Shown: positions 36,562 to 47,614, numbered from the stretch's first letter. The stretch: DNA of 64,000 bases from Collybia mongolica (GCA_013420905.1 JAAXNY010000013.1:1116001-1180000); one strand, 5' to 3'. Notes: generated by a model not told the origin, from the sequence alone. Program-made: numbers and translations.

Positions 36562-38090
36562 ATGTCCAATGCAAAAGCCGCACGACGGGCCAGATTCGAG
36601 GGTGTCTTCACCCTCATCCACGCTGAGCTGATTACATACTGCCAGAGAGAGGGTATACCTCCTGAGGCTGTTAAATGGTTTGGAAAGGTCTGTCGTCAAA
36701 CTTCCCCATAATTGGTTCAATGATTAGATCTTGTGCAGAATTTGGAGCACAATGTTCCTGGTGGTAAACTCAACCGTGGAATGGCCGTTGTTGATACTGT
36801 TGAGATCCTGAAGGGTCGTCCTTTGACGGATGAGGAATATATTAAAGCTGCAGTTCTAGGATGGTGCGTTGAATTGGTGAGCATCGGGGCAGGACATTTG
36901 CGAGGTTAGTGCGTTGACTAAAAAGATATATCCTAGCTTCAAGCATACTTCCTTGTATCGGACGATATGATGGATCGTTCCATCACCCGGCGTGGCCAGC
37001 CGTGCTGGTATCTGGCGCCATCTCCGGCCATTACAACCCCTTCGGCTACCCCTGTCGCCCCATCAAGTAAACTTGGGTCTTTGGGGGATGTGGCTCCTCA
37101 ACCCAACTCGAAGCACCCCTTAGTAGGGTTGGTCGCGATCAACGACTCATTCATGCTGGCATCAGCCATATTCCATCTTCTCAAACTGCATTTCCGCGGC
37201 CAAAACTGTTATATGGATTTGGTCGAGATATTCCACGACATCACTTTCAAAACCGAGATGGGGCAGCTTGTCGATCTTGTAACCGCCCCAGAGGGCGTCG
37301 TTGACTTGGCCCGCTTCTCAATGGAAAGGTGAGTGATTTTAGAGGTGTCATTAATGCGTATGGGTCCGAGACAACAACACGGCTCTTTCTTTCTTTCTTT
37401 TTTAATGTCAAATCTGAGTTCGGGCACGTGTACTGACCATCACCGCATAGACATCGCGTCATTGTCACCTACAAGACCGCATACTACTCTTTCCACCTCC
37501 CCGTGGCTATTGCCATGCATATGTGTAACATCCCCACCACATATCGTGTTCGCCTCCCCTCCAACGAGACCAAGATTATCAAGCCCTACGATCTCACACT
37601 AGCCATCCTTCTTCCACTTGGGGAATATTTCCAGATTCAGGACGATTTCCTTGATTTCTCCGCAACCCCAGAAGTGCTCGGCAAGATTGGCACAGATATT
37701 GTCGACAATAAGTGTTCATGGTGTATCAATAAAGCTTTGGAACTCTGTACCCCCGAGCAACGCCTTATTCTCGAGCGAAATTATGGAAGGAAAGGGGATA
37801 TCGAGGCTGGAGCTGTGGGCGATGAAGATGACAGGCGCACCGAGGGAAGTACTGAAGCGGGCGGTGCATGCGAACAACGTGTAAAAGAGGTCTATGAAGC
37901 CTTGAACCTTCGTCAAGTGTATGCAGAATACGAGGCTAATATCTATCGTTCGCTGAACGAGATGATCGACGGGATTCCCGAGGATGGTGTGATTGTGGAT
38001 AATCAAGGAAATCGGGTTGAGGAACATAATGGGTTGAAGCAACAGGTGTTTAGGAGTTTCTTGGATAAAATTTATGGGAGGAGGAAGTAG
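36562..38090 (+). CDS. ERG20: Farnesyl diphosphate synthase
   Basis: Condenses DMAPP/GPP with IPP to farnesyl diphosphate for sterols, prenylation and terpenoids; cytosolic. The ATG at 36562 gives [16 protein letters not shown]. First aspartate-rich motif DDMMD is near 36965, preceded by AYFLVS; the two aromatic residues at -4 and -5 set product length to C15, favouring FPPS over GGPPS. Second motif DDFLD is near 37645. Also seen: [35 protein letters not shown] and [13 protein letters not shown]. Introns include about 36688-36737 and the one ending just before LQAYFLV. Odd: between RRGQPCWY and [11 protein letters not shown] a Pro/Ser/Thr-rich in-frame stretch of about 30 residues replaces the few residues usual there. 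A second acidic insertion ([15 protein letters not shown]) lies near 37820-37870. Confidence 0.93.
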
Positions 38091-38268
38091 CCTTTACAAC
38101 AGGTAGATGGACGACCTTACAATATGGCTCTCGACAAGAATGAAGTCATTTGTATAGAAGTGCATCATTGATAATAGATATCTTCAAACTCTTACATCCA
38201 GGTGTGGTGAATAACCCGAGATAAGAGATAGTGTTGCCCCGACGCTTTCTGCTCCACATATCATACAC
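38091..38268. other. Convergent 3' region
   Basis: Shared 3' flank of FPP synthase (plus) and the VHS gene (minus). No feature seen. Confidence 0.35.
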
Positions 38269-39993
38269 TCAAAACAATCCCGCTAGATCGGCGAAGGGAT
38301 CTTTTCCCTGTGCCTGATTATTAGGAACTGGGTTTCCGGGTTGCGGCTGGGAGCGCTGCTGAGGTTGAACGGAAGATGATGATATCCCCATCCCGCCACT
38401 AGCAGCAACAGGTCCCGTAGCTACATATCCGTTTTTTCCGAAGTAGTTGGGAGCGGGGACTGGAGTACCGGGGAGCATGATGGATGCTGGTGGTGTTCCG
38501 GATAGCTGTGGTGGTGAGGTCGACGGTCGTGCTACACCAGGTGCACCACTAAACAGCATTCCAACGCCATACCCGTTTCCATTAGGAACTATGGGAGAGG
38601 GTGCATATGCTTGCACCGGTGGGAGAGAGTCTGTTGCTCCTACCGCAGCGATTGAAGGGTTCGGGATTGGAGCTGCAGATGTGAAGAGACCAGATAGGTC
38701 GTCGGGACCTGAGGGCAGAGATCCAGCATTCGATGGTGAACTGTCATCAAAGTCGATCAAGGACAGGTTATTTGAGGCACCGCTGGATGACAGTTCCGCC
38801 GGAATAGGGTTGGAGGAAGTAACATAGTCACCTTTCTTAAAGGCTTCGTATCGATTGAGAACGGTGTTAATTTGGTCGTTAATTTGTAGGAAAGTGTCTA
38901 TCAATAGAAGAGTTTAACAAGTGTGACAAATGTAGTTTTTTTTTTTTTACCGAGGGATTTTGGGTCATCCGACTGCGCGTCGGATATCCATTTCTGAATT
39001 TTCGGGCGCGCGTTTGCGAGGATAGATGAAACTTGCTAGAATCAGGAGATTAGGGTGTAGAGATAGGGAAACATGAGAAGCTCACATTATACGCATCACC
39101 AGCGACAGAGCGTTCCCCTCTGTCTGTGTCGGCATTATCCAACATCTCGTTTAATAAAATAACCTTCTGTTCCAGCTTATTCAAATCAGTCAGGGCTTGC
39201 GTACGGTAGTCGGGTTTCGCATCCGGGTTGGCACCAGCGAGGGATTTCATTAGTTCCTGTGCTGCAGCAAGGTCTCGTGGGGTGCCCCTTCTTATGAGTT
39301 CTTGCAACTTGGCTGACTGTGCTGCCCGATCCTCCTCTTCCAACTCCTCCGCTGACTTTAAGTTCTACAGAGGAAACATTCGTTCAGATGCATTCATTAT
39401 CAGCTGACAATAAGACACACCGCAGTAACGTCAACGGCCGGTTGGTGTCGGCGACTCCCTTCTCGAAATCGATACCCTTTGAATGTCAATAGGCGGTGCA
39501 TATCTCTAATGTTTCCCAGATCTTCTCGCCACCGTGACTCTGCACAAATTCCCTCCTTCCACCCATTGATCAAATCGAGGATACGTGTCATTACTGGGCC
39601 TGGAAAGGGGGGAGGTCTTTCTGGAAATCGGCGTACAAGTTCGTTTAGAAATTCCTTGGTAGAAATTTGGAGGTGAAATGGGTATCCACATGATTGTACG
39701 AGGGTGTCAAGCAACGCGAGAGCTAGAATGGCAATATGGGGGTTTCGGTGATTTGCCAGTCGCGCAGTAAGCATCGCGGCTTCCCGGGGACTTGTATGAA
39801 TGAGCATTGTTTCTCTCTTCGAACAGAGGTTGGACACGTACTTGTTAGCCTTTTTGGTATTGATGTAGTCGGCCACTTCGAGATGGATTGCATAGTTTGG
39901 TTCATGGAGTGAGGGATCGCAGGCGCGGGTTACTAGGGTCTCTATTGGAGACGCCCTCAACCAGCTCGAACCAGTGGGACTTGTCAACATCAT
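38269..39993 (-). CDS. VHS-GAT domain sorting adaptor (GGA/Tom1-like)
   Basis: Adaptor for clathrin-dependent cargo and ubiquitin sorting at Golgi/endosomes. Start ATG 39993 (second Met directly follows). Exon 1 is a VHS domain (SPIETLVTRACDPSLHEPNY, AMLTARLANHRNPHIAILAL, LDTLVQSCGYPFHLQI). The GAT region follows with three-helix text (QELIRRGTPRDLAAAQELMK, ALTDLNKLEQKVILLNEMLD) and FLQINDQINTVLNRYEAF. The C-terminal half is Pro/Ser/Gly-rich and ends in DPFADLAGLF*. I see no gamma-adaptin ear, so the protein differs from yeast Gga1/2 and is closer to Tom1-like or ear-less forms. Three or four introns of usual length. Confidence 0.88.
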
Positions 39994-40689
39994 TGCCCCT
40001 CTACAATCCAGTCACCCTTGGTATCGTGGTATGCAATTCTGGCGTCAATGGGATCACGTGGTAGTTAGAAGGCACTGACCGAAGATTTTGGCCACATATT
40101 GCTTCCAGTTCATCAATATTCACTCCAATGTCAAAGGGATGTTACGTTTAAACGGTCATACTGCAAACATATTACCAGTAGTACATACACATGATTGACA
40201 TGAAACAGTAATGCAGTCCTAGTTACGGTATACATGGCTACAGACAAGTGCAATGAGAGTGCTACAAGGTACAAACAGGCTAGTGAGGGCATGGCGGGCA
40301 AGTGGCAAGCAGAGCAGATGAGCAATAATGCTAGCAAATAATAATGGCTAATCTCTTCAAACAGCAAGTATTCCAAGTCCTTGGTCATGGTGGTGTCATT
40401 GGCTTCTTCCTCCTCTTTCTTTTATCTTTCAGACAAGCTTATGTTATGGCCCATGGCTACGCCATGGCACTGCTACACTCACCCATGGCTCCACCACAGA
40501 ACCTTCAGCTTGCTGGGTGCTCTGCCCCCAGACCCCCTCTTTATCCCAATACTTTATTCTGTGCTCAATCTCAATATTTTAGGTATAAGCCTTTTCCCCT
40601 ATAGAAATCATAATCTATGTAATATTTCTATGTAAAAGGAACTCTTGGTAAACTACATTTTAATATACCTATTATTGTCTGCAGTATTT
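39994..40689. other. Boundary between gene-dense and transposon-rich DNA
   Basis: Holds the VHS promoter and then A/T-rich sequence without gene signals. Frames at 40344-40635 show no domain. Confidence 0.4.
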
Positions 40690-41700
40690 CATATGATAGC
40701 TTTGATTGTATATACTGAAGTTGCATATCAAATTGCAACATAAAATTGTCCATGTGTAAATACAGGAGATTTAAAGTCAAGTCCAACTTGGTGGAGTGAT
40801 TACCCTTGGGATTTGTTGATTGTCATACAAATTCCCAGCTGTAAAGGTAGTTGCAACCTTGTCAATTCAAAAGCTATCAGGCTGTTAGATGGTATCATTC
40901 AGATCCTTGGGATAAATTCTTCATGCCCATTATTTTACCCCCCAATCAACTATACTTCTACAATACAGTTGCTCATCCATGTTGTTATTCCCCTTGACCC
41001 ATTGCAAACACTATCAACTGGGTTCAAGTTGTGCAATGTCACTACAGGGCACCCCACTTTTGAAGTTAGCTTAGATATAGGTAGCCCTGATACATTGATA
41101 GTATTCAGATATTCAATAGAGTACATTGCTTCAGCTCCATCAATTCCTTCATGTGCAATAGAATTTACACTGTGGAATACCTTAGCATCCCCAAGAAAAA
41201 TACCCAGTACTTCTTCATTTTTCATTGAGAGGGATCAACATCATTATATCTTGAAGAAAGGATAGCTCTCTCAGAATAAAATATATCAGGTTTTAGGACA
41301 GGGATATATTGTGTCAAATAGACCCTACAGTATTCTCAGCACAGAGGAAGTGGCCAGGTAAGGTGATATTTCCATTATCACCTTTAAGCTTTCCATGGCC
41401 AACTTCAATTTGCCATTTGGCAAAGTTGATTCCATCATTAATAACACCATTTAAGCACATATTTTTCTTTACTTTGAGTATCTGAAGTTCATCCTACAAT
41501 GGGGAGTGCATGAGACAGGCATCCACAGTCTGTACATGTGGATCTTTAGTGGAGTTTGTTGGTAGTCACTATCACATACCACAATTAGCCCACCAAAGGC
41601 TCTATTATCCCCTCTAATATTCTGGAACAGCTAGTTGATTGCATCAAAGACATAACAATGCTGTTCAATATTGCACAATCATGATATTTGTAATACTATC
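40690..41700 (-). pseudogene. Helitron helicase (Pif1-like) relic
   Basis: In minus-strand order, split over frames with stops, are the conserved blocks of a Helitron helicase. They are QHCYVFDAIN (like the MQHRHCFEA block), FGGLIVVCDSDYQQTPL (FGG...GGDFRQTLP block), NFAKWQIEVGHGKLKGDNGN, ILSSRYNDVDPLNEK, YLNTINVSGLPISKLTSKVG with CPVVTLHNLNP and VCNGSR, QLPLQLGICMTINKSQG and SPVFTHGQFYVAI. The last blocks lie near 40700-40880. The element is old and has many stops. A second, more degraded copy of the middle block seems present at about 41870-42050. No Rep domain or Helitron termini found. Confidence 0.72.
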
Positions 41701-42984
41701 ATACATCTATAGTGAAAAGTTAGTTGTTATTGCTCCAATTTAATAGAGATCAGCTTTAATCAAAGTCCTTGGAACCAATGTTTCTACCTATGATATTTTC
41801 TCTCAACCATGTATTGCTATTTCTCTTGATCATTTGCACTGGATTGTGTATCAGGTTTTAGGGTGGGCTTTGTGGTGATAGAACATTTTATGTTAATTTA
41901 TAAAACAAAATTGCTCAGGTAAACTCATTTCCATTTTTATCTGCATGGTTTCCATGTTCTACTTTGATTTGTAATTTTATGGGTAGTAGCACCCTTTAAA
42001 TACCTTTTTTCCCCCCAAGTTTGAGCATCTGAGTGATTTAGCATGTTACCTGGATAGATTTTTTTTTAAATATATAATGTATCCAGTTTTAAAATAAGGT
42101 TTGTGATGTTAGAATTTATTGTGTTAATTAAAGGCTTTGCAACAGAGTTGAGTCTTTTCCACTTTTATCTGTATACTGTTGAGTTAAGGAGAACAGACAA
42201 TATTTGTTGATTTAGTCCGCTTTAGAGGTCATGTGATGCTGGTGTCATATGTGCTGCAGAACAGGTGATCATGTTGTGTTTTGAGGCAGGTAACATGAGC
42301 TGGTTTGCACAGGTGACTTGAACTGATTTGAGCAGGTGACAATGCATGTGACTCCACAACTTTTCCCACTTTGTCCTTCTTAGTCAGCACTCTACTTAAA
42401 AGATAACTTTTTACTGCTTTGTCAGACTTAGTCAGCACTTAGTCAGGATCAGTCACAATCAAATTCACACAGCCATAGTACTTTAATATAGACAGATGTG
42501 GCAGGCTGGGCAGTGGATAAAGTGAGCTCCAGGTATATGGTTACTGGAGTGTAGATTGCAGTTGGCCACCAATGCCATTGATTTATTTTTTCTTGTATAC
42601 CACTCTAAGAAACAACTGTAAAGTTTAAATTTACAACAAAATACCTTGGTGTTTTAGAAGAGATGTATCTGCTTCATTCTTATTTTTACTGTGACAAGAA
42701 TAGGCAATGAATCCTGATCATGGCTCTTGGGTTTGTAAATGAGATTGTAATTTATTTCACAACAAATAAATGTGATATGTTTCTGCCTACAATCAAGGAA
42801 CTTTCTAGATTGCACAAAATCTTGTATACCTCAATTGAGCCTCAAAACTTTTATGCATGCTTTGATAAATATTCTGTAATCAACAGGCTATGGCTATGAA
42901 ACTTTTTTTAATTGATTTGACCTTTTCAGAATGTACTGTGTGATTTGGGAAAGAAGAATGACACTGCTTCTGGATTCCAGCAGC
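41701..42984. other. AT-rich transposon debris
   Basis: About 1.3 kb without gene. Text near 41870-42050 resembles the Helitron helicase block at 41390-41480 (minus-strand reading KVEHGNHADKNGNEFT). A weaker third stretch lies near 42085-42190. The motif TAGTCAGCACT recurs at about 42382 and 42428. Confidence 0.35.
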
Positions 42985-43172
42985 AAATGGACACATTAAC
43001 TAGTAATAGACAAGTTTACAAGGGGTGTGACTATACCTTTGATAAGATTTAGTTGGATCAGTCTGAGACAGAGTCAAGTTGTAGTGATGAAGATGAGATG
43101 AGAATAGCTCCAGTGCTACCATGGACTACTAAGTCACACAAAGAATTGCCCCATGAGCAAGATAAGAAATAA
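42985..43172 (+). pseudogene. Ty3/gypsy integrase C-terminal tail (decayed)
   Basis: The frame NRQVYKGCDYTFDKI-stop-LDQSETESSC...DEMRIAPVLPWTTKSHKELP matches the tail of the integrase at 53085-53933 (NRQVYKECDYTFDRVQLDQS). The internal TAG sits where the other copy has CAG. Only the last about 60 codons remain. Downstream, in opposite orientation, is the tail of gene B (44200), as in the other copy. Confidence 0.7.
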
Positions 43173-43532
43173 GCCTTTGTAACCTTCAAATTTGATTTAG
43201 AAGGAATTGACAGTATGGGCTACAAAGATATGCAGTAATGATAGTGTGTAAGCAAGTAAAGACAGTAAGGTAAAGGAGTGTGGAAGTTTATGACACCATA
43301 TGTTAGATTTGATTGTGCTTGATCTGGTCATACCTGCTGACATCATATCTGTCATCCGACCTGACATTATTCTTAGATACTATGCTGACTCATGTATTAC
43401 CAATTCATTACTAAGATTTACACATTAGCTCTTAATCATCTACATACCATCTTGTATATAGCTGACTGTCCAACTGAGCTGATACCTTGGTCACAACAAC
43501 TCAAATAAACAGATCTTCCAACTACTTGAGGA
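43173..43532. other. Non-coding stretch between integrase tail and MITE copy 2
   Basis: Probably 3' region of the decayed gypsy/gene-B unit. It ends with the left target duplication CTTGAGGA (43525-43532). No gene seen. Confidence 0.4.
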
Positions 43533-44094
43533 TAAGCCCTAGCATGGGTCTATCCATATCTGGCCTGTCACCCAACCCGCAGATCAGCCATCTGCCAGAT
43601 ACAGATGTGGATAAATCCACAGATGCCTGCAGGACTGCAGGCTTATTAATATTTTTATAGAATATTTTGAATATTATCACCCAAATAATGATCAGAATAA
43701 ATCATGGGTAATGTCTGCCATCAATAAAAATTGTTTGTTGTTATGCAAGACATCAAACCTTATGTCAGCATGTGCCTAACAATGCTCAGGGCTTTGAGCT
43801 TGGTGAGCTCACCCTTTTTACCATTTATAGTATTTCTTTTTACAATTTTTTGCAACAATAACAACCAAGTACTGTATATGCACATCATATTGTAGAACTA
43901 CTTATGAGATTGTAACAAGCTTGGTACAAGCAGAACCATGAGAGAGGTGGAGCAGTCTGGAGGAGCAGCAGATTACCTGAAATCTGCAGTTATCTGCAGT
44001 TCAGCATTAAAATCAACTGGTAACTGTGGATAGCTGATCCATGGTGTGATCCACAGGTACAGTTTGCAGATTAGCCGATCCGTGCTAGGGCTTA
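43533..44094. mobile_element. hAT-type MITE, copy 2 (562 bp)
   Basis: The same element as 21062-21618 with identical 12-bp termini TAAGCCCTAGCA / TGCTAGGGCTTA. It has its own perfect 8-bp target duplication, CTTGAGGA, at 43525-43532 and 44095-44102. Compared with copy 1 most CG dinucleotides have become CA or TG (for example tgcggttatctgcggttc to tgcagttatctgcagttc). It is inserted between the integrase tail and the gene-B tail. Confidence 0.88.
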
Positions 44095-44199
44095 CTTGAG
44101 GACACTCAGCTCCAATAGTAGAGACAGGCATTCACTTTCATTAGTCCTGTTCTGCTCATTCTAACACCATAATAAAGGAGAAGTTAATTTTAACTACCC

Positions 44200-44300
44200 T
44201 TAAGCAGAAATGAAGTCATCTTCACCTTCAGGCAAAGGCACATCTGCCAGTGCTATTTCCTCCTTGTCATTATCATTGTAAGGGGTCACATCACACTGAG
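44200..44300 (-). pseudogene. Tail of a second gene B copy
   Basis: The minus-strand reading NDNDKEEIALADVPLPEGED plus DFISA-stop matches the C-terminus of gene B (NDKEEVAPADVPLPEVEDDF...). The sequence just beyond the stop (44160-44199) is also similar to that after the gene-B stop (aagttaatt...gcccttaagcag). Upstream of this the similarity fades, so only the last exon end remains. Confidence 0.75.
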
Positions 44301-44431
44301 TGCCCAGAGGGGAGAGCAATATGAATGGCAAACTCAGCTGCACAGGGAAGGGGGCACCTGAGGAATAAGTGGGCTTTGTTGCAAGGGGAGATCTGGGCTG
44401 TACTTTACAGTCCCCCACATGTCCTTGCGGA

Positions 44432-44517
44432 GTCCACAAGGACAGCACAAAGTCCACATGGACTCTGCATGGACTCTGCATGGACTCCATGTGGACTCCA
44501 CAGAGTCCATGTGGACT
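44432..44517. repeat. Short GTGGACTC/GAGTCCAC repeat cluster
   Basis: Multiple direct and inverted copies of gtccacatggactc and gactctgcatg in about 85 bp, able to form hairpins. No function assigned. Confidence 0.55.
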
Positions 44518-44689
44518 CACTTACTTTCTTCTATTATAAAGTACTTACTTACTCTTTTACTTACTGACAATCTACATAATTGATAGGATAAAAACATATA
44601 TTATTACTGAATATAATACATGGATGATAGATATAATTTAATATAGGCAGGGGCCCCTGCCCCCACCCCCCCATTGTCCTCATTGGCCC

Positions 44690-45106
44690 CTGCTACATCA
44701 TCAGTGGCCTGGGTTTCAGCAGTGACGGCACTGGCCGCTTTTCTTGTCATTGTCCCTGTTCTCATTGTCATCATCCTCATGGTGGTGGTGGTGGTCTTCA
44801 TTGTAGTTGTCATTGTTGTTGTTGTCTTCCAGGTGCGCTGGGGCACCCTGGGCATTGGCAGCTGTGTCCTTCTCATCTTGGGTTCCTGAAGTGGGAGGGG
44901 ACATGTTGTGTGGTGAGCGTGTAGATGAGTGGCATGTGGGACTCACCTCCCTTTGCCCCTCGGGGTGCCCTTTCCTCGTTGTCCCCTTGTTCCGTGTCCG
45001 TTTCTATCCTTCGCCCTACACCATCTCATGCATCATCATGTTGGCATCAGTTGGCATTCGGTGCGTTGGCGTTGGCGGCTTGGGTGTGTTGGCATTGGCA
45101 TTGGCA
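44690..45106 (-). other. Possible 5' internal/gag-start region of an LTR retroelement
   Basis: In minus orientation this follows the LTR relic (45107-45420), where leader and gag would be. A short frame (from about 44901) reads MSPPTSGTQDEKDTAANAQG followed by an Asn/Asp/His-rich low-complexity stretch and stops at KKSGQCRHC. It does not resemble the gag of the inverted-repeat arms. Weak evidence. Confidence 0.25.
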
Positions 45107-45420
45107 GTGAAAGGGGGCTCCCGGGCTATAAGTGTGCTGATGCTATGAAATGTAATCTCTTACACACACACACACCAAACCTAACAATCAACACACAAAC
45201 AGTAGGAATTGCCTGTTTTGAGTTCAGGTTCAAGTGCTTAGAAGCACTAAGCTTTGAATAGTACTAGTCAAGGCTCTTTCCAATGATCTCCCGACGGGTT
45301 TGATTCAGACAAAGCTTCAACACAAGTTTAAAACTTGCTAGGTATATTTATAATATCTCTCGATCCAATAGACTGAGTACCAAGTGTATGTTCAATTATT
45401 AATGATCCCAAGTGGATCTA
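45107..45420 (-). repeat. Diverged LTR/leader relic of the gypsy family in the inverted repeat
   Basis: Collinear with 11607-11917 (plus-strand reading gctataagtgtgctgatgct ... ctcgatccaatagactgagt). Differences are mostly CG to TG or CA changes. It is cut at 45420 by the mariner element; sequence on the other side of the mariner does not resume at the next LTR base. Confidence 0.8.
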
Positions 45421-47028
45421 CAGTGGCTCAAAAAACTGCCCCAATGTTTGTACATTTTTGAAAGATCAATATGGTATGAAGTGCTGACATAAGCAGGGGA
45501 CCTGGGGTAATTATGTAAGATACTATGACATCGTGGCTTTCCAATGGACCCTGGATCATGTGATTTGGATCAAAACCCATTAAGCTATAGGCCAAACAAA
45601 ATGATTACTCATTGGGGCAGTTTTTTGACCCTCTATTAATTTTCTATCTAATACTTTGTATGACCACCTTTTGCCTTTATAACTGCTTGTATCCGCCTGG
45701 GCATACTTTCTATCAGGTTTTGGCATACCTCTGGTGGAATTTCACCCCACTCTTCAGCCAATCTATCCCACAACTCATGTACTCCTTTGGGTGGTGTCAG
45801 ATATTCTTTAAGACGGCGCTTGAGATGTTCCCAAAGGTGTTCTATTGGATTCATGTCAGGGGATTGGGCAGGCCAGCCAAGGACTTGAATGTTGTTGTCT
45901 TCAAACCACTGTGTGGCCAGTCCAGATGTGTGTTTGGGGTCGTTATCTTGCTGAAAGTAGCGCTCGCCATCCACCATTTCCAACTTCTCAAAACTTTCCT
46001 GAACTCCACTCTCCAAAATTTCACAGTATTGAACCTTGTCCATGTTCCCCTGCACCTCTATGAGCTTTCCCACTCCATTCCACCCCATACAACCCCATAC
46101 CATGAGGTTTCCTCCTCCTCCATGTTTGACAGTAGGTGATGTTGTTCTATCAGATGGTGGTTCTCCCCTTTGTTTCCAGACATAAACCTTTCCATCTGAC
46201 CCAATCCTATTGATTTTGGTCTCATCTGTCCATAGAACCCTTTTCCAGTCCTCCACAGTCCAGCTTTCATGATATTTTGCAAACTGGAGACGCTGGATGC
46301 GATGGGCTCGTTTGAGAAGAGGAGCTTTCCTCTTTGTAGCAGCATAAAATTGATTTTCCTTGAGTGCATTTCTGACTGTCTGGGGTGTGACAGGATTGGG
46401 GATGATGCCATTGATGAATTGGGTAGCCTGAACTGCATTATCAAGCTTCCCTGACTTGATTTGACGAATAATTGACTGTTTGTCACGAACAGACAGCTTG
46501 GAGGGGCGGCCACCAAGGTTGTTTTCTTTGTTTCCATCCACATCTTTGCTGATCCTACTGATGGTACCCTTCCCTAGACCAGTTTTCTCCTTGATTTGAC
46601 GCTGAGAATAGCCCTCATTGAGGAGAGAAACAACAGTATTGTGCTGAGCAGTAGAAATGGCTTTCATGATGGTGGTAAGAGGTCAAGAAGATGATTGAAC
46701 CAATTCCAACATGTCAAATTGATACAAATAAAGTCACATGACATTGTTTATTCTTCCCACAGTCCATAATGTTCTTGCATTGGATCATAAATGCCAGAAT
46801 AATGGAAAATAAGATAAGGGTCAAAAAACTGCCCCAATAAGTAACCATTTTGTTTGGCTTATAGCTTAATGGATATTGATCCAAATCACATGATCCAGGG
46901 TCCATTGGAAAGCCACGATGTCATAGTATCTTACATAATTACCCCAGGTCCCCTGCTTATGTCAGCACTTCATACCATATTGATCTTTCAAAAATGTACA
47001 AACATTGGGGCAGTTTTTTGAGCCACTG
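45421..47028 (-). mobile_element. Tc1/mariner element A (1608 bp)
   Basis: Flanked by TA at 45419-45420 and 47029-47030. Terminal inverted repeats are about 210 bp, beginning CAGTGGCTCAAAAAACTG. At the inner edge of each repeat the terminal motif recurs in inverted form (cattggggcagttttttgac). The element has the same length and transposase as element B at 49843-51450, in opposite orientation, so transposition was recent. Confidence 0.93.
45648..46667 (-). CDS. Tc1-family transposase, 339 aa (element A)
   Basis: DDE transposase with N-terminal helix-turn-helix (VVSLLNEGYSQRQIKEKTGL, GKGTISRISKDV), GRPSKL linker and catalytic domain. Aspartate 1 is in RVLWTDETKINR and aspartate 2 in YFQQDNDPKHTS. 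The Glu is in QSPDMNPIEHLW, giving 34 residues between the second Asp and Glu (DD34E, Tc1 type). The frame is uninterrupted, from ATG 46667 to a stop at 45648 close to the inner repeat edge. Likely active or recently active. Confidence 0.93.
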   Translation of the reverse strand: MKAISTAQHNTVVSLLNEGYSQRQIKEKTGLGKGTISRISKDVDGNKENNLGGRPSKLSVRDKQSIIRQIKSGKLDNAVQATQFINGIIPNPVTPQTVRNALKENQFYAATKRKAPLLKRAHRIQRLQFAKYHESWTVEDWKRVLWTDETKINRIGSDGKVYVWKQRGEPPSDRTTSPTVKHGGGGNLMVWGCMGWNGVGKLIEVQGNMDKVQYCEILESGVQESFEKLEMVDGERYFQQDNDPKHTSGLATQWFEDNNIQVLGWPAQSPDMNPIEHLWEHLKRRLKEYLTPPKGVHELWDRLAEEWGEIPPEVCQNLIESMPRRIQAVIKAKGGHTKY

Positions 47029-47030
47029 TA

Positions 47031-47614
47031 CCTCTACAACTAGGGAAGTGCTACCCAGCCTCTCATTCATTGCGCGTGTTCTACCCCAGAAAAATCTGTA
47101 CATTTCAATTGAACAGGTCTGAGACGCGTGCCTAATTGAAATGCTGAGCCCAATTGAAAAAGGAGCTCCGTAAAAATTCATGTGGAGCGTGGCAGTGTCT
47201 GCATGACAACTGGAACAGTTGTAGTCAGTGTTGAGGGGGAGATGCGTATAAGCAAAATTGATTTGGAAAAACCTACCGAGGTTACAAGGATTGAAATAGA
47301 TTGTCTATAAAAAGTCAGTGATCGCGCCACGGTCTTAATGATCAAGAGAATTGCACCAGAATTAAACTGTACTATTTATAACTTAAGTAGCTGGTGCAAG
47401 GGCGGAAGCTTTCTTATGAAGACAATAGAACAACGGTTAAACCAATTGTATTGTTTATAGTCCAGGGGACTGTATATAAAAACATGGGTTGGACTTCAAT
47501 TAATAAAATTGAAGCCCAACAAAAGGTGGGGGAACTTAGGTAGCAGTAATAAAAGGGCCAGGGGCCCGGGAAAACACATGTAGATAAAAAAGTAGATGGG
47601 GGGGCATGGTGCAG
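47031..47614. other. Non-coding region between mariner A and gene A
   Basis: No gene recognised. The text cctctacaact right after the mariner also occurs in the gypsy leader at about 12290, which may be a trace of the interrupted LTR relic, or chance. Probably contains the 3' flank of gene A. Confidence 0.3.

Noticed and set aside
40344..40635. Two overlapping plus-strand frames with hydrophobic starts
   Set aside because: A/T-rich, biased composition, overlapping each other; probably chance near the Helitron relic.
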